Origin: Streptomyces aureoverticillatus
GTDB lineage: Bacteria; Actinomycetota; Actinomycetes; Streptomycetales; Streptomycetaceae
NCBI RefSeq assembly: GCF_014649395.1
Contig: NZ_BMSY01000006.1
Coordinates: forward strand, 248,001 to 312,000
Reading direction: 5' to 3'
DNA: 64,000 nucleotides
The notes under the pieces are model-generated. The model did no database searches, was not told the DNA's origin, and saw nothing but the letters and a program-made list of their open reading frames with translations. This document shows positions 47,757 through 55,337 of this stretch, one piece after another (position 1 is the first letter of the stretch; each line of letters opens with the position of its first letter). The translations under genes were made by a program, and so were the position numbers.

Positions 47757-49910
47757 ATGGCGGACAGCACCCCCTACGACGGCGGTCCGGCATGGCCGGA
47801 AGACCCCGAGAGCCCCAGCAGCCCCGAGCGCCCCGGCAGCACCGAGCATCCCGGTAGTACCGAGCGCCCCGAGAGCACCAGTGGCCCCGATCACCCCGGC
47901 GGACCCGATGGTCCAGCGTGGCCGGTGGACCCCGAGAGCCCCGGCGGTCCTCAAAGCCCCGGCCGCCCCGGCAGCCTCAGCCGTCCTGAAAGCCCCCTCG
48001 GCCGAAGCAGCCCTGAAAGCCCCGGAGCCCCTGGCGCCCCAGACGCCGCAGGCACCCCCGCCACCCGCAAGCGTGACCAACTCCACGACCTCGCCCAGCA
48101 GTTGCGTGTCGACTCCGTGCGGGCCGCGGACGCCGCCGGGTCCGGGCACCCCACCTCGTCGATGTCGGCGGCCGACGTGATGGCGGTGCTGCTCGCCCGG
48201 CACCTCCAGTACGACTTCGCGCGCCCCGACCACCCCGGCAACGACCGGTTCGTGCTGTCCAAGGGGCATGCCTCGCCGCTGCTCTACGCCGCGTACAAGG
48301 CCGCGGGCGTGGTCACCGACGAGGAGTTGCTCACCTTCCGGGCGCACGGCAGTCGCCTGGAAGGGCACCCCACGCCGCGGCGGCTGCCGTGGGTCGAGGT
48401 CGCCACCGGCTCGCTCGGGCAGGGGCTCGGTGTCGGCGTCGGCATGGCGCTGTCCGGGAAGCGCCTCGACCGGATCCCGTACCGCGTGTGGGTGCTGTGC
48501 GGCGACAGCGAGCTGGCCGAGGGCGCCGTGTGGGAGGCCGCCGAGCACGCCGCGTACGAACGCCTCGACAACCTGACCCTGATCGTCGACGTGAACCGGC
48601 TCGGCCAGCGCGGCCCCACCCGGCACGAGTGGGATCTCGACGCCTACGCGCGCCGCCTGACCGCCTTCGGCTGGCACGTCGTGCAGGCCGACGGGCACGA
48701 CACCGAGGCGCTCGACCGCGCCTGCCACGAGGCCCGGTCCGCCGTCGGCCGCCCCACCGCGATCCTCGCCCGCACCGTCAAGGGCAAGGGCGTCGCCGCC
48801 GCCGAGAACCGCGAGGGACTGCACGGCAAGCCGCTGAAGGACGCCGAGGCGGCGGTCCGCGAGCTCGGCGGCGACCGCCGGGCCCGGGTGAACGTCCAAG
48901 CGCCCCCGGCGGCACGGACGTTGCGCGCGACGCGCAGCGGGCACCTGGAGCTGCCGCGCTACGAGACGGGCACCGAGACCGCCACCCGCGACGCCTTCGG
49001 GCAGGCGCTCACCGCGCTCGGCTCGGCCCGCGGCGACGTGGTGGCCCTGGACGGCGAGGTCGGCGACTCCACCCGCGCCGAGTACTTCGCCAAGGAGCAC
49101 CCGGACCGGTTCTTCGAGTGCTACATCGCCGAACAGCAGATGGTCGCCGCCGCCGTCGGGCTCGCGGCGCGCGGCTGGGTGCCGTACGCCTCGTCGTTCG
49201 CGGCGTTCCTCACCCGCGCCCACGACTTCGTACGGATGGCGGCGATCAGCGGGGCCGGGATCAACCTCGTCGGCTCGCACGCCGGGGTGGCGATCGGCCA
49301 GGACGGGCCGTCGCAGATGGGCCTGGAGGACCTGGCGATGTTCCGGGCCGTGCACGGCTCGACGGTGCTGTACCCGTGCGACGCCAACCAGACCGCGCAC
49401 CTGGTCGCCGCCATGGCCGACCTCGACGGGGTGCGCTATCTGCGGACCTCGCGCGGGGCGACGCCCGTCCTGTACGGCCCCGACGAGGAGTTCCCCGTCG
49501 GCGGGTCCAAGGTGCTGCGCTCCTCCGGGGACGACCGGCTCACCGTCGTGGCCGCCGGCGTGACCGTCCACGAGGCGTTGGCCGCCGCCGACGTCCTCGA
49601 CGGCGTGGGCATCCCCGTGCGCGTCATCGACCTGTACTCCGTCAAACCCGTCGACCGGCGCACCCTGCGCGAGGCCGCGGAGAGCACGGGCTGTCTGCTC
49701 ACCGTCGAGGACCACCGCCAGGAGGGCGGCCTCGGCGACGCCGTGCTCGACGCGTTCGGCGACGGAAGCCCCGTGCCCCGCCTGGTCCGCCTCGCCGTGA
49801 CCGGCATGCCCGGCTCGGCGTCGCCCGCCGAGCAGCTCCGGGCCGCCGGCATCGACGCGGAGTCCATCGCGGCCGCGGTGCGGCTCCTCATCGAACGCGT
49901 GGTGCCGTGA
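47757..49910 (+). CDS. tkt: Transketolase with a long low-complexity N-terminus
   Basis: A 717-residue full-length transketolase. Residues ~1-105 are Pro/Ser/Gly/Glu repeats (PESPSSPERPGSTEHPG-like). The catalytic part starts near RKRDQLHDLAQQLRVDSVRAADAAGSGHPTSSMS. TPP site: GDSELAEGAVWEAAEHAAYERLDNL, then VDVNRLGQRG. Pyrimidine domain: VVALDGEVGDSTRAEYF and YIAEQQMVAAAVGLAARG (catalytic Glu). C-terminal domain intact. Pentose phosphate enzyme; whether it is the main one is unknown. GGAGGAG precedes the ATG. Confidence 0.9.
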   Translation: MADSTPYDGGPAWPEDPESPSSPERPGSTEHPGSTERPESTSGPDHPGGPDGPAWPVDPESPGGPQSPGRPGSLSRPESPLGRSSPESPGAPGAPDAAGTPATRKRDQLHDLAQQLRVDSVRAADAAGSGHPTSSMSAADVMAVLLARHLQYDFARPDHPGNDRFVLSKGHASPLLYAAYKAAGVVTDEELLTFRAHGSRLEGHPTPRRLPWVEVATGSLGQGLGVGVGMALSGKRLDRIPYRVWVLCGDSELAEGAVWEAAEHAAYERLDNLTLIVDVNRLGQRGPTRHEWDLDAYARRLTAFGWHVVQADGHDTEALDRACHEARSAVGRPTAILARTVKGKGVAAAENREGLHGKPLKDAEAAVRELGGDRRARVNVQAPPAARTLRATRSGHLELPRYETGTETATRDAFGQALTALGSARGDVVALDGEVGDSTRAEYFAKEHPDRFFECYIAEQQMVAAAVGLAARGWVPYASSFAAFLTRAHDFVRMAAISGAGINLVGSHAGVAIGQDGPSQMGLEDLAMFRAVHGSTVLYPCDANQTAHLVAAMADLDGVRYLRTSRGATPVLYGPDEEFPVGGSKVLRSSGDDRLTVVAAGVTVHEALAAADVLDGVGIPVRVIDLYSVKPVDRRTLREAAESTGCLLTVEDHRQEGGLGDAVLDAFGDGSPVPRLVRLAVTGMPGSASPAEQLRAAGIDAESIAAAVRLLIERVVP

Positions 49911-49995
49911 GCGCGCACGGGGACGGGTGACCGAGGACGGGCGACCGGGGGCGGGTGACCGGGGACGGTGGACGAGCGACGACTGAGGAGACGTG

Positions 49996-51051
49996 ATGAC
50001 GAGCACGGCACGCAAGGTGCGGGCAGGACGCCGCACCGTGGAGGTGCACAGGCCCGACAAGGTCCTGCTGCCCCCGGAGGAACCGGAGGGCGGTGACGGC
50101 GCGGGCGGGGCACACGGCCGCACGAAGGGCGACGGCAAGGAGCACGACCGCACGGAGGGCCACGGCAAGGAACACGGCCGCACGAAGGACGACGGCGGGG
50201 GACACGGCTGCACGAAGGGCGACCTCGTCGACTACTACCGGTCCGTCGCCCCCTTCATGCTGCCCCATCTGCGGGGCCGCCCGCTGATGCTGGAGCGGCA
50301 CCCCGACGGCGTACCCGGCCCGATGTTCATGCAGAAGGACACCCCCGACCACTACCCGGACTGGATCACCCGCGCCGAGGTGGCCAAGGAGGGCGGCACC
50401 GTCACGCACACCGTGTGCGACGACAGCGCCACCCTGCTCTACCTCGCCGACCAGGCCTGCGTGACCCTGCACCGCTGGCTGTCCCGGGTCGGCCGCGTCG
50501 ACCGGCCCGACCGGATGGTGTTCGACCTGGACCCGGCGAAGGACGGCGCCCCGCAGGACGTGTTCGACGCGGTGCGCGACGCGGCCCGGCTGCTCGGCGA
50601 ACTCCTCGACCAGGTGGGCCTGCCGTCCGCCCTGATGACCACCGGCTCCCGCGGCCTGCACGTGATCGTTCCGCTGAACGGCCGCCACCACGTCGACGAC
50701 GTACGCGACTTCGCCAAGGAGGTCGCCGAGCTGCTCGCCGAGTCCCGCCCCGACGAGCTGACCACGGCCGTCCGCAAGAAGGACCGCGGCGGCCGCCTCT
50801 ACCTGGACGTGCAGCGCAACGCCTACGCGCAGACCGCCGTGGCCCCGTTCTCCGTACGCGCCCGCCCCGGCGCGCCGGTGGCCGTGCCGCTCGCCTGGGC
50901 ACAGCTCGACGACCCCGGCACGCACGCCGCGCGCTGGACCGTCGCCGACGCCCTGGAGCAGGCCCGCACCGACCCCTGGGCCGGGCTGCTGCGCTCGCCC
51001 CGCGCCCTCGGTCCGGCGCGCCGCAAACTGCGGGCGCTGCGCGGCGGGTGA
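49996..51051 (+). CDS. LigD-type polymerase-domain protein
   Basis: A 351-residue archaeo-eukaryotic-primase-like (LigD PolDom) protein. The N-terminal VEVHRPDKVLLP and KGDLVDYYRSVAPFMLPHLRGRPLMLER are family starts, but ~45 residues of Gly/His/Lys/Asp repeats separate them. The metal motif is VFDLDPAKDG, with TTGSRGLHVIVPL, LYLDVQRNAYAQTAVAPFSVRARPGAPVAVPL following. Such stand-alone proteins aid non-homologous end joining. The start at 49996 follows GAGGAG. It lies 85 bp after tkt; that gap contains degenerate 14-15-bp G-rich repeats. Confidence 0.87.
   Translation: MTSTARKVRAGRRTVEVHRPDKVLLPPEEPEGGDGAGGAHGRTKGDGKEHDRTEGHGKEHGRTKDDGGGHGCTKGDLVDYYRSVAPFMLPHLRGRPLMLERHPDGVPGPMFMQKDTPDHYPDWITRAEVAKEGGTVTHTVCDDSATLLYLADQACVTLHRWLSRVGRVDRPDRMVFDLDPAKDGAPQDVFDAVRDAARLLGELLDQVGLPSALMTTGSRGLHVIVPLNGRHHVDDVRDFAKEVAELLAESRPDELTTAVRKKDRGGRLYLDVQRNAYAQTAVAPFSVRARPGAPVAVPLAWAQLDDPGTHAARWTVADALEQARTDPWAGLLRSPRALGPARRKLRALRGG
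50108..50224 (+). repeat. Intragenic 30-bp tandem repeat
   Basis: Four imperfect copies of a 30-bp unit (10 codons, HGRTKGDGKE-like) inside the LigD-type gene. The last copy merges into the conserved TKGDLVDYY start of the domain, so the repeat seems to have grown by duplication of this site. The frame is preserved. Confidence 0.75.
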
Positions 51052-51087
51052 GGGCGGGCGGGCACGGAGGGTGGGCGCGGCGCCGAG

Positions 51088-51111
51088 GTTTGGCCATGGC
51101 GTGCCGGGTCA
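51088..51111 (+). promoter_or_regulatory. Sigma-B-like promoter of gvpO
   Basis: GTTT (51088-51091), 14 bp, GGGTCA (51106-51111), close to the sigma-B family consensus GTTT-N(12-16)-GGGTAC/T. It lies about 20 bp before the gvpO start. Confidence 0.4.
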
Positions 51112-51130
51112 CCCGGACCAGGAGGTGCCC

Positions 51131-51520
51131 ATGACGCAGACGTCCCGCAAGCAAACCAAGCAGAACAAGCCGAAAGCCGCATCAGAAGCCGGATCCGAAG
51201 CCCCGTCCGAAGCTGCGTCCGACGACCAGCCCGAAGCCGCGTCCGACGACCGACCCGGACCCGTCGCCGTGCTGCGCAAAGCGCGCGAGCAGTTGGCCGA
51301 ACTCACCGGCCTGACGCCCGAGTCGGCTTCGTCCCTCGAACGCACCGACGAAGGCTGGGACTTGACGGTGGAGGTTCTCGAACTGGCCCGCGTGCCGGAG
51401 ACGATGAGCCTGCTCGCGACCTACGCGGTGACCGTGGATCCGCAGGGTGAGCTGACCGGGTACCGACGGGTGCGCCGCTACGAACGCGGCCGCGCCGACC
51501 CGCCGAAGGCGGGCGGCTGA
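51131..51520 (+). CDS. gvpO: Gas vesicle protein GvpO
   Basis: A 129-residue GvpO-family protein. After a Lys/Ala/Ser/Asp-rich head of ~45 residues (24-bp repeat EAASDDQP/EAASDDRP), the conserved core reads ARKAREQLAELTGL-like, followed by EGWDLTVEVLELARVPETMSLLATYAVTVDPQGELTGYRRVRRYERGR. AGGAGG precedes the ATG. First gene of the cluster and accessory to vesicle assembly in Streptomyces-type loci. A sigma-B-like promoter lies just upstream. Confidence 0.88.
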   Translation: MTQTSRKQTKQNKPKAASEAGSEAPSEAASDDQPEAASDDRPGPVAVLRKAREQLAELTGLTPESASSLERTDEGWDLTVEVLELARVPETMSLLATYAVTVDPQGELTGYRRVRRYERGRADPPKAGG

Positions 51521-51565
51521 TCCGCTGATCCCGTGGCCGCGTGCCGGTGCCCGTGGCCGCGCGCT

Positions 51566-51693
51566 GCGGCCGCCGCGGGGCGGCCGCGCCGGACACCGGG
51601 GAACGGAACCCCGACACACAGAACACGGACACCACAGAACACGGAACACAGACACCACAGAACACACCAGACCCCCAAGGCAAGGAGGGCCGG
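51566..51693 (+). promoter_or_regulatory. T-free 128-base leader of gvpA
   Basis: This stretch contains no T on the plus strand and is largely repeats of ACACCACAGAACAC and GAACAC. It forms most of the 178-bp gap between gvpO and gvpA and ends at the AAGGAGG ribosome site (51682-51688). Such U-free, C/A-rich mRNA is hard to fold and may help translation of the main structural protein. Confidence 0.55.
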
Positions 51694-51698
51694 TCGGC

Positions 51699-52133
51699 AT
51701 GACCGTCGTCCCAGCACAACAGACCGGCGGCGCAGGCGGTACCAGTGGCCTGTACGACGTCATCGAACTCATCCTCGACCGCGGCCTGGTGATCGACGCC
51801 TTCGTGCGTGTCTCGCTCGTCGGCATCGAGATCCTCAAGATCGACGTACGTGTCGTCGTCGCGAGTGTCGACACCTATCTGCGGTTCGCCGAGGCGTGCA
51901 ACCGCCTCGACCTGGAGGCGGGCCCGCGCAAGGACCCGGGGCTGCCCGACCTGGTCGGCGAGGTCACCGAGTCCGGTGCGCGCGGCAAGTCCAAGGGCGC
52001 GCTCTCCGGCGCCGCGGAGACCATTTCCGACGCCTTCAAGCAGGCTCGCGACGACGGCCGCGGCGAGGAGGAGCCGGCCCGTCCGCGCGCCCGGCGCTCG
52101 TCGTCCCGCAGCAGGAAGGAGGAGCAGGAATGA
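51699..52133 (+). CDS. gvpA: Gas vesicle structural protein GvpA
   Basis: A 144-residue GvpA/J-family protein. The conserved core GLYDVIELILDRGLVIDAFVRVSLVGIEILKIDVRVVVASVDTYLRFAEACNRL matches the vesicle wall helix-strand-strand-helix. A longer basic/Ser-rich C-terminus (RPRARRSSSRSRKEEQE) goes beyond classical ~70-residue GvpA. AAGGAGG precedes the ATG at good spacing. It is followed with a 4-base overlap by gvpF. Confidence 0.92.
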   Translation: MTVVPAQQTGGAGGTSGLYDVIELILDRGLVIDAFVRVSLVGIEILKIDVRVVVASVDTYLRFAEACNRLDLEAGPRKDPGLPDLVGEVTESGARGKSKGALSGAAETISDAFKQARDDGRGEEEPARPRARRSSSRSRKEEQE

Positions 52134-52888
52134 CCACCTACATCTACGGCATCGCGGCCGCCACGCATCCGGCCCTGCCGGAGGGCATGGGCGGCATCGG
52201 CGAACCGGAGCGCAAGGTACGCGTGGTGCGGCACGGCAAGCTCGCCGCGATCGTCTCCGACAGCCCCGACGACCTGCGCCCCAAGCGGCGTGACCTGCTC
52301 GCCCACCAGAGCGTCCTGGACGAGGCGGGCGCGGGCGGCGCGGTCCTGCCGATGCGCTTCGGCAGCCTCGCGCAGGACGACGAGGCCGTCGTCGCGGTGC
52401 TCGCCGAACTCGCCGACCACTACGAGGAGCGGCTGAACGCGCTCGAGGGCAAGGCCGAGTACAACGTCAAGGCCGCCCACGACGAGCAGGCCGTGCTGCA
52501 CCAGGTGCTGGCCGAGAACCCGGAGCTGCGCGCCATGGTCGAGGCCAACCGCGCCGCGGGCGGCGGCAGTTACGAGCAGAAGCTGCACCTGGGTGAGAGT
52601 GTCACCGCGGCCGTGCGGGCGCGTGAGGAGAGCGACAGCGTCGAGGTGCGCCGCGCCCTCGAGCCCTGCGCGGAGGCCGTGAGCGTCGGCCCCGAGGGCA
52701 CGGGCTGGCTCGCCAACGTGTCGTTCCTGGTACGCCGCGACGCGGCCGCGGGCTTCGTCGCCGCCGTCGAGGAACTCCGCAAGGACCAGCCCCACCTGGA
52801 GCTGACCGTGCACGGACCGCTGCCCCCGTACAGCTTCGTCGACCTCGGCCCCGCAGAGCCCGCCGAGGACGCGGCGAGCGTGCGGTGA
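52130..52888 (+). CDS. gvpF: Gas vesicle protein GvpF
   Basis: A 252-residue GvpL/GvpF-family protein (TYIYGIAAATHPALP at the N-terminus, VLPMRFGSLAQDDEAVVAVL, ALEGKAEYNVKAAHDEQAVL and ELTVHGPLPPYSFVDL). It is an accessory protein that contacts GvpA during nucleation. The ATG overlaps gvpA by ATGA. A second family member, gvpL, lies later in the cluster. Confidence 0.92.
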   Translation: MTTYIYGIAAATHPALPEGMGGIGEPERKVRVVRHGKLAAIVSDSPDDLRPKRRDLLAHQSVLDEAGAGGAVLPMRFGSLAQDDEAVVAVLAELADHYEERLNALEGKAEYNVKAAHDEQAVLHQVLAENPELRAMVEANRAAGGGSYEQKLHLGESVTAAVRAREESDSVEVRRALEPCAEAVSVGPEGTGWLANVSFLVRRDAAAGFVAAVEELRKDQPHLELTVHGPLPPYSFVDLGPAEPAEDAASVR

Positions 52889-52923
52889 GGCGCGGCGAGG
52901 CGCTGAGGAGGTGAGGGCCGGAC

Positions 52924-53205
52924 ATGGGACTCATCGGTGAAGTGCTCGCCCTGCCGCTGGCCCCTGCCCGGGGCACCCTCTGGGTGCTCCAGCAGGTGGT
53001 CGCGGAGGCGGAGCGCCAGTACTACGACCCCTCGGCCGTCCGCAAGGAACTCGCCCTGCTCACCGAGCGGTTGGAGGCAGGCGAGATCGACGACGAGGAG
53101 TTCGACCGCCGCGAGGACGAACTCCTCGCCCGCCTCGGCCACGGCCCTGTCGGCGACGTGGCGCGGACGGAAGAGCGGACGGAAGACAGGACAGGAACGT
53201 CATGA
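52924..53205 (+). CDS. gvpG: Gas vesicle protein GvpG
   Basis: A 93-residue GvpG-family protein: GLIGEVLALPLAPARGTLWVLQQVVAEAERQYYDPSAVRKELALLTERLEAGEIDDEEFDRREDELLARL, the expected amphipathic helical pattern. A short repetitive Glu/Arg/Asp tail follows. GAGGTGAG lies 7-8 bases before the ATG. It ends in an ATGA overlap with the next gene. Confidence 0.92.
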   Translation: MGLIGEVLALPLAPARGTLWVLQQVVAEAERQYYDPSAVRKELALLTERLEAGEIDDEEFDRREDELLARLGHGPVGDVARTEERTEDRTGTS

Positions 53206-53822
53206 CACGAATGGCAGTGGGCCTCGCCGTGGGCGCGGGGTACGTCCTCGGACGGACGAAGAAGGCGAAACTCGCCTTCGCCGTCGGCACCATGGTGGCG
53301 GGCCGCAGACTTCAGCTCAGCCCTGGCGCGCTCGCGCGCGCGGTGACGCAACAGTTGGAGAACAACCCGCAGTTCAAGGAGATAGGCGACCAGCTGAAGG
53401 AGGACCTGCGGGGCGTCGGCAAGGCGGCGACCGGCTCGCTCCTCGACCGGCGGCTCGAGGGCCTGGCCGACCGGCTGCACGACCGCACCCTGGACGTGCG
53501 TGACCGGATATCGGGCGTCGTGCCGGACACGGACGAGGCGACCGAGAAGGCCAAGGACGCCGGCGGGGCCGCGGCCGACGCGGGCAGGTCCGGTGCGGGG
53601 AAGGCGGGTTCGGCGGCGAAGAAGACGACTGCCGCGGCGCGGAGCGCGGGGAAGAAGAGCGCGGCGGCCGCCCGCGGGGGCAGCAAGAGCGGCGAGAAGA
53701 CCACCGCACAGAGCAAGAAGACCACCGCGCAGAAACGGACCACCGCGCAGAAACGGAGCACCGCGCAGAAACGGAGCACCGCCAAGAAGACCGCCCGCGC
53801 GAGGGGAGGCGACAATGGCTGA
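53202..53822 (+). CDS. gvpY: Gas vesicle cluster protein GvpY-like
   Basis: A 206-residue protein seen in Streptomyces gvp clusters. N-terminal hydrophobic/glycine helix (MAVGLAVGAGYVLGRTKKAKLAFAVGTMVAGRR) and amphipathic segments to ~130, then a Lys/Ala/Thr-rich tail with four TTAQKR/STAQKR repeats (18-bp tandem) like histone-like tails. I call it GvpY by position (O-A-F-G-Y-Z-J-L-S-K); biochemical function unknown. Overlaps both neighbours. Confidence 0.75.
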   Translation: MTRMAVGLAVGAGYVLGRTKKAKLAFAVGTMVAGRRLQLSPGALARAVTQQLENNPQFKEIGDQLKEDLRGVGKAATGSLLDRRLEGLADRLHDRTLDVRDRISGVVPDTDEATEKAKDAGGAAADAGRSGAGKAGSAAKKTTAAARSAGKKSAAAARGGSKSGEKTTAQSKKTTAQKRTTAQKRSTAQKRSTAKKTARARGGDNG

Positions 53823-54912
53823 CACGCGCGCGGACACCCGCGAGGACTCCGGCACCGTCAACCCGCTGAGCGCCGTCGCCCACGGCCCGGCCGCCGACCG
53901 GCTGAAGGACGAGGCGAGGGCCTACCTGATGGCGCAGGCCGAACGCCTGCTCGTCGGCGTGGGCCGCAGGCTCGGCGAGACCACCGTCAAGCTCAACGAC
54001 ATCGCGGACGGCAAGAGCCCCGGCTTCGGCAAGCTCGCCCTGGAGGGCGGCCGCAAGCTCGCCGCGGGCAAGGGCCCGCTGCGCAGCGCCGTCGAGCTGG
54101 GCGGCGGCCGCCTCAAGGACTCGGTCAAGGGCGCCGTGAAGAACGCCACCGGCCGGCGCAAGAAGGGCGGCGGCCGGAAGCCCACCGTCATCCTGGAGTA
54201 CGTCGACGTCGGCGTACCGGTGCGCGAGGCGTACGACCAGTGGACGCAGTTCCAGGAGTTCTCCACCTTCACCAAGGGCGTCAAGGACGTCACCCCGGCG
54301 GGCGACACCGACTCCGACTGGCAGCTCAAGGTCTTCTGGTCCAGCAGGAGTTGGAAGGCCCACGTCACCGAGCAGGTGCCGGACCGGCGCATCGCCTGGA
54401 CATCGGAGGGCGCGAAGGGCACCACGAAGGGCGTGGTCACCTTCCACCCGCTGGGCGAACAGCTGACCCGGATCCTGCTCGTCGTCGAGTACTACCCGAA
54501 GGGCCTGTTCGAGAAGACCGGCAACCTCTGGCGCGCCCAGGGCCGCAGGATCCGCCTCGACCTCAAGCACTTCGCCCGGCACCTCTCGCTGCGGGGTGAG
54601 GCGAGCGACGGCCGGCGCGCCGAGATCCGCGACGGCGAGGTGGTGCGCGACCACGACGAGGTGATCGCCGAGGAGGACGCGGACCGCCCGACGGACGAGG
54701 ACTCCGACGAGTACGTGGACGAGGCCGACGCCGAGGACGAGACCGAGGAGGGCCCGTACGAGGACGAGGCTGCGTACGAAGACGACGCTCCGTACGAGGA
54801 CGAGGAGCCGTACGAAGACGAGGTCGACGAACCCGATGAGGCCGACGAACCCGACGAACCCGATGAGGCCGACGAGTACGCGTCGGCCGGCGGCGGCCGG
54901 AGCCGTCGATGA
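53815..54912 (+). CDS. gvpZ: Gas vesicle cluster protein GvpZ-like (SRPBCC domain, acidic tail)
   Basis: A 365-residue protein. N-terminal ~130 residues are helical and basic at the end; ~125-270 form an SRPBCC cyclase-like domain (VILEYVDVGVPVREAYDQWTQFQEFSTFTKGVKDVTP, WTSEGAKGTTKGVVTFHPLGEQLTRILL). The last ~80 residues are acidic repeats (PYEDEE/PDEADE types, 18-bp tandem). The name follows cluster order. The acidic tail may contact other vesicle proteins, such as the basic tail of GvpY. Confidence 0.78.
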   Translation: MADTRADTREDSGTVNPLSAVAHGPAADRLKDEARAYLMAQAERLLVGVGRRLGETTVKLNDIADGKSPGFGKLALEGGRKLAAGKGPLRSAVELGGGRLKDSVKGAVKNATGRRKKGGGRKPTVILEYVDVGVPVREAYDQWTQFQEFSTFTKGVKDVTPAGDTDSDWQLKVFWSSRSWKAHVTEQVPDRRIAWTSEGAKGTTKGVVTFHPLGEQLTRILLVVEYYPKGLFEKTGNLWRAQGRRIRLDLKHFARHLSLRGEASDGRRAEIRDGEVVRDHDEVIAEEDADRPTDEDSDEYVDEADAEDETEEGPYEDEAAYEDDAPYEDEEPYEDEVDEPDEADEPDEPDEADEYASAGGGRSRR

Positions 54913-55337
54913 CGACCGCGAGCCGACTGCCCGAGCCCTACCCGCAGCAGGGCGGCTCGAACCTGGCCGACATCCTCGAACGCGTCCTGGACAAGGGCAT
55001 CGTCATCGCCGGGGACATCCGGATCAACCTGCTCGACATCGAGCTGCTCACGATCAAGCTGCGGCTCGTCGTCGCCTCCGTCGAGCGCGCGAAGGAGATG
55101 GGCATCGACTGGTGGGAGGACGACCCGGCCCTGTCCACCGGCGCACGCCGCACCGAGATCGCCCGGGAGAACGAGGAACTGCGCCGCCGCGTCGAGCAAC
55201 TGGAACGCCGTGAACTCGAACTCGCCGAAGGCGGCGAGGCCACCGGCGACGGCGGGGGCGAGAGCCGCGCACGGGGCGCACGGGGCGCACGGGGCGAACG
55301 GCACGACGGCCGAGGAGAACGTGAACGTGACCGATGA
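54909..55337 (+). CDS. gvpJ: Gas vesicle protein GvpJ (GvpA paralogue)
   Basis: A 142-residue GvpA/J-family protein with the core LADILERVLDKGIVIAGDIRINLLDIELLTIKLRLVVASVERAKEMGIDWWEDD and a C-terminal coiled coil (IARENEELRRRVEQLERRELELAEGG), then GARGARGER-type repeats. It is probably a minor wall or nucleation component. It overlaps gvpZ by ATGA and gvpL by 11 bases. Confidence 0.9.
   Translation: MTTASRLPEPYPQQGGSNLADILERVLDKGIVIAGDIRINLLDIELLTIKLRLVVASVERAKEMGIDWWEDDPALSTGARRTEIARENEELRRRVEQLERRELELAEGGEATGDGGGESRARGARGARGERHDGRGERERDR

Noticed and set aside
49911..49995. Short 14-15-bp G-rich repeats as a CRISPR-like array
   Set aside because: Unit too short and without spacers; it is simple degenerate tandem repetition between tkt and the LigD-type gene.
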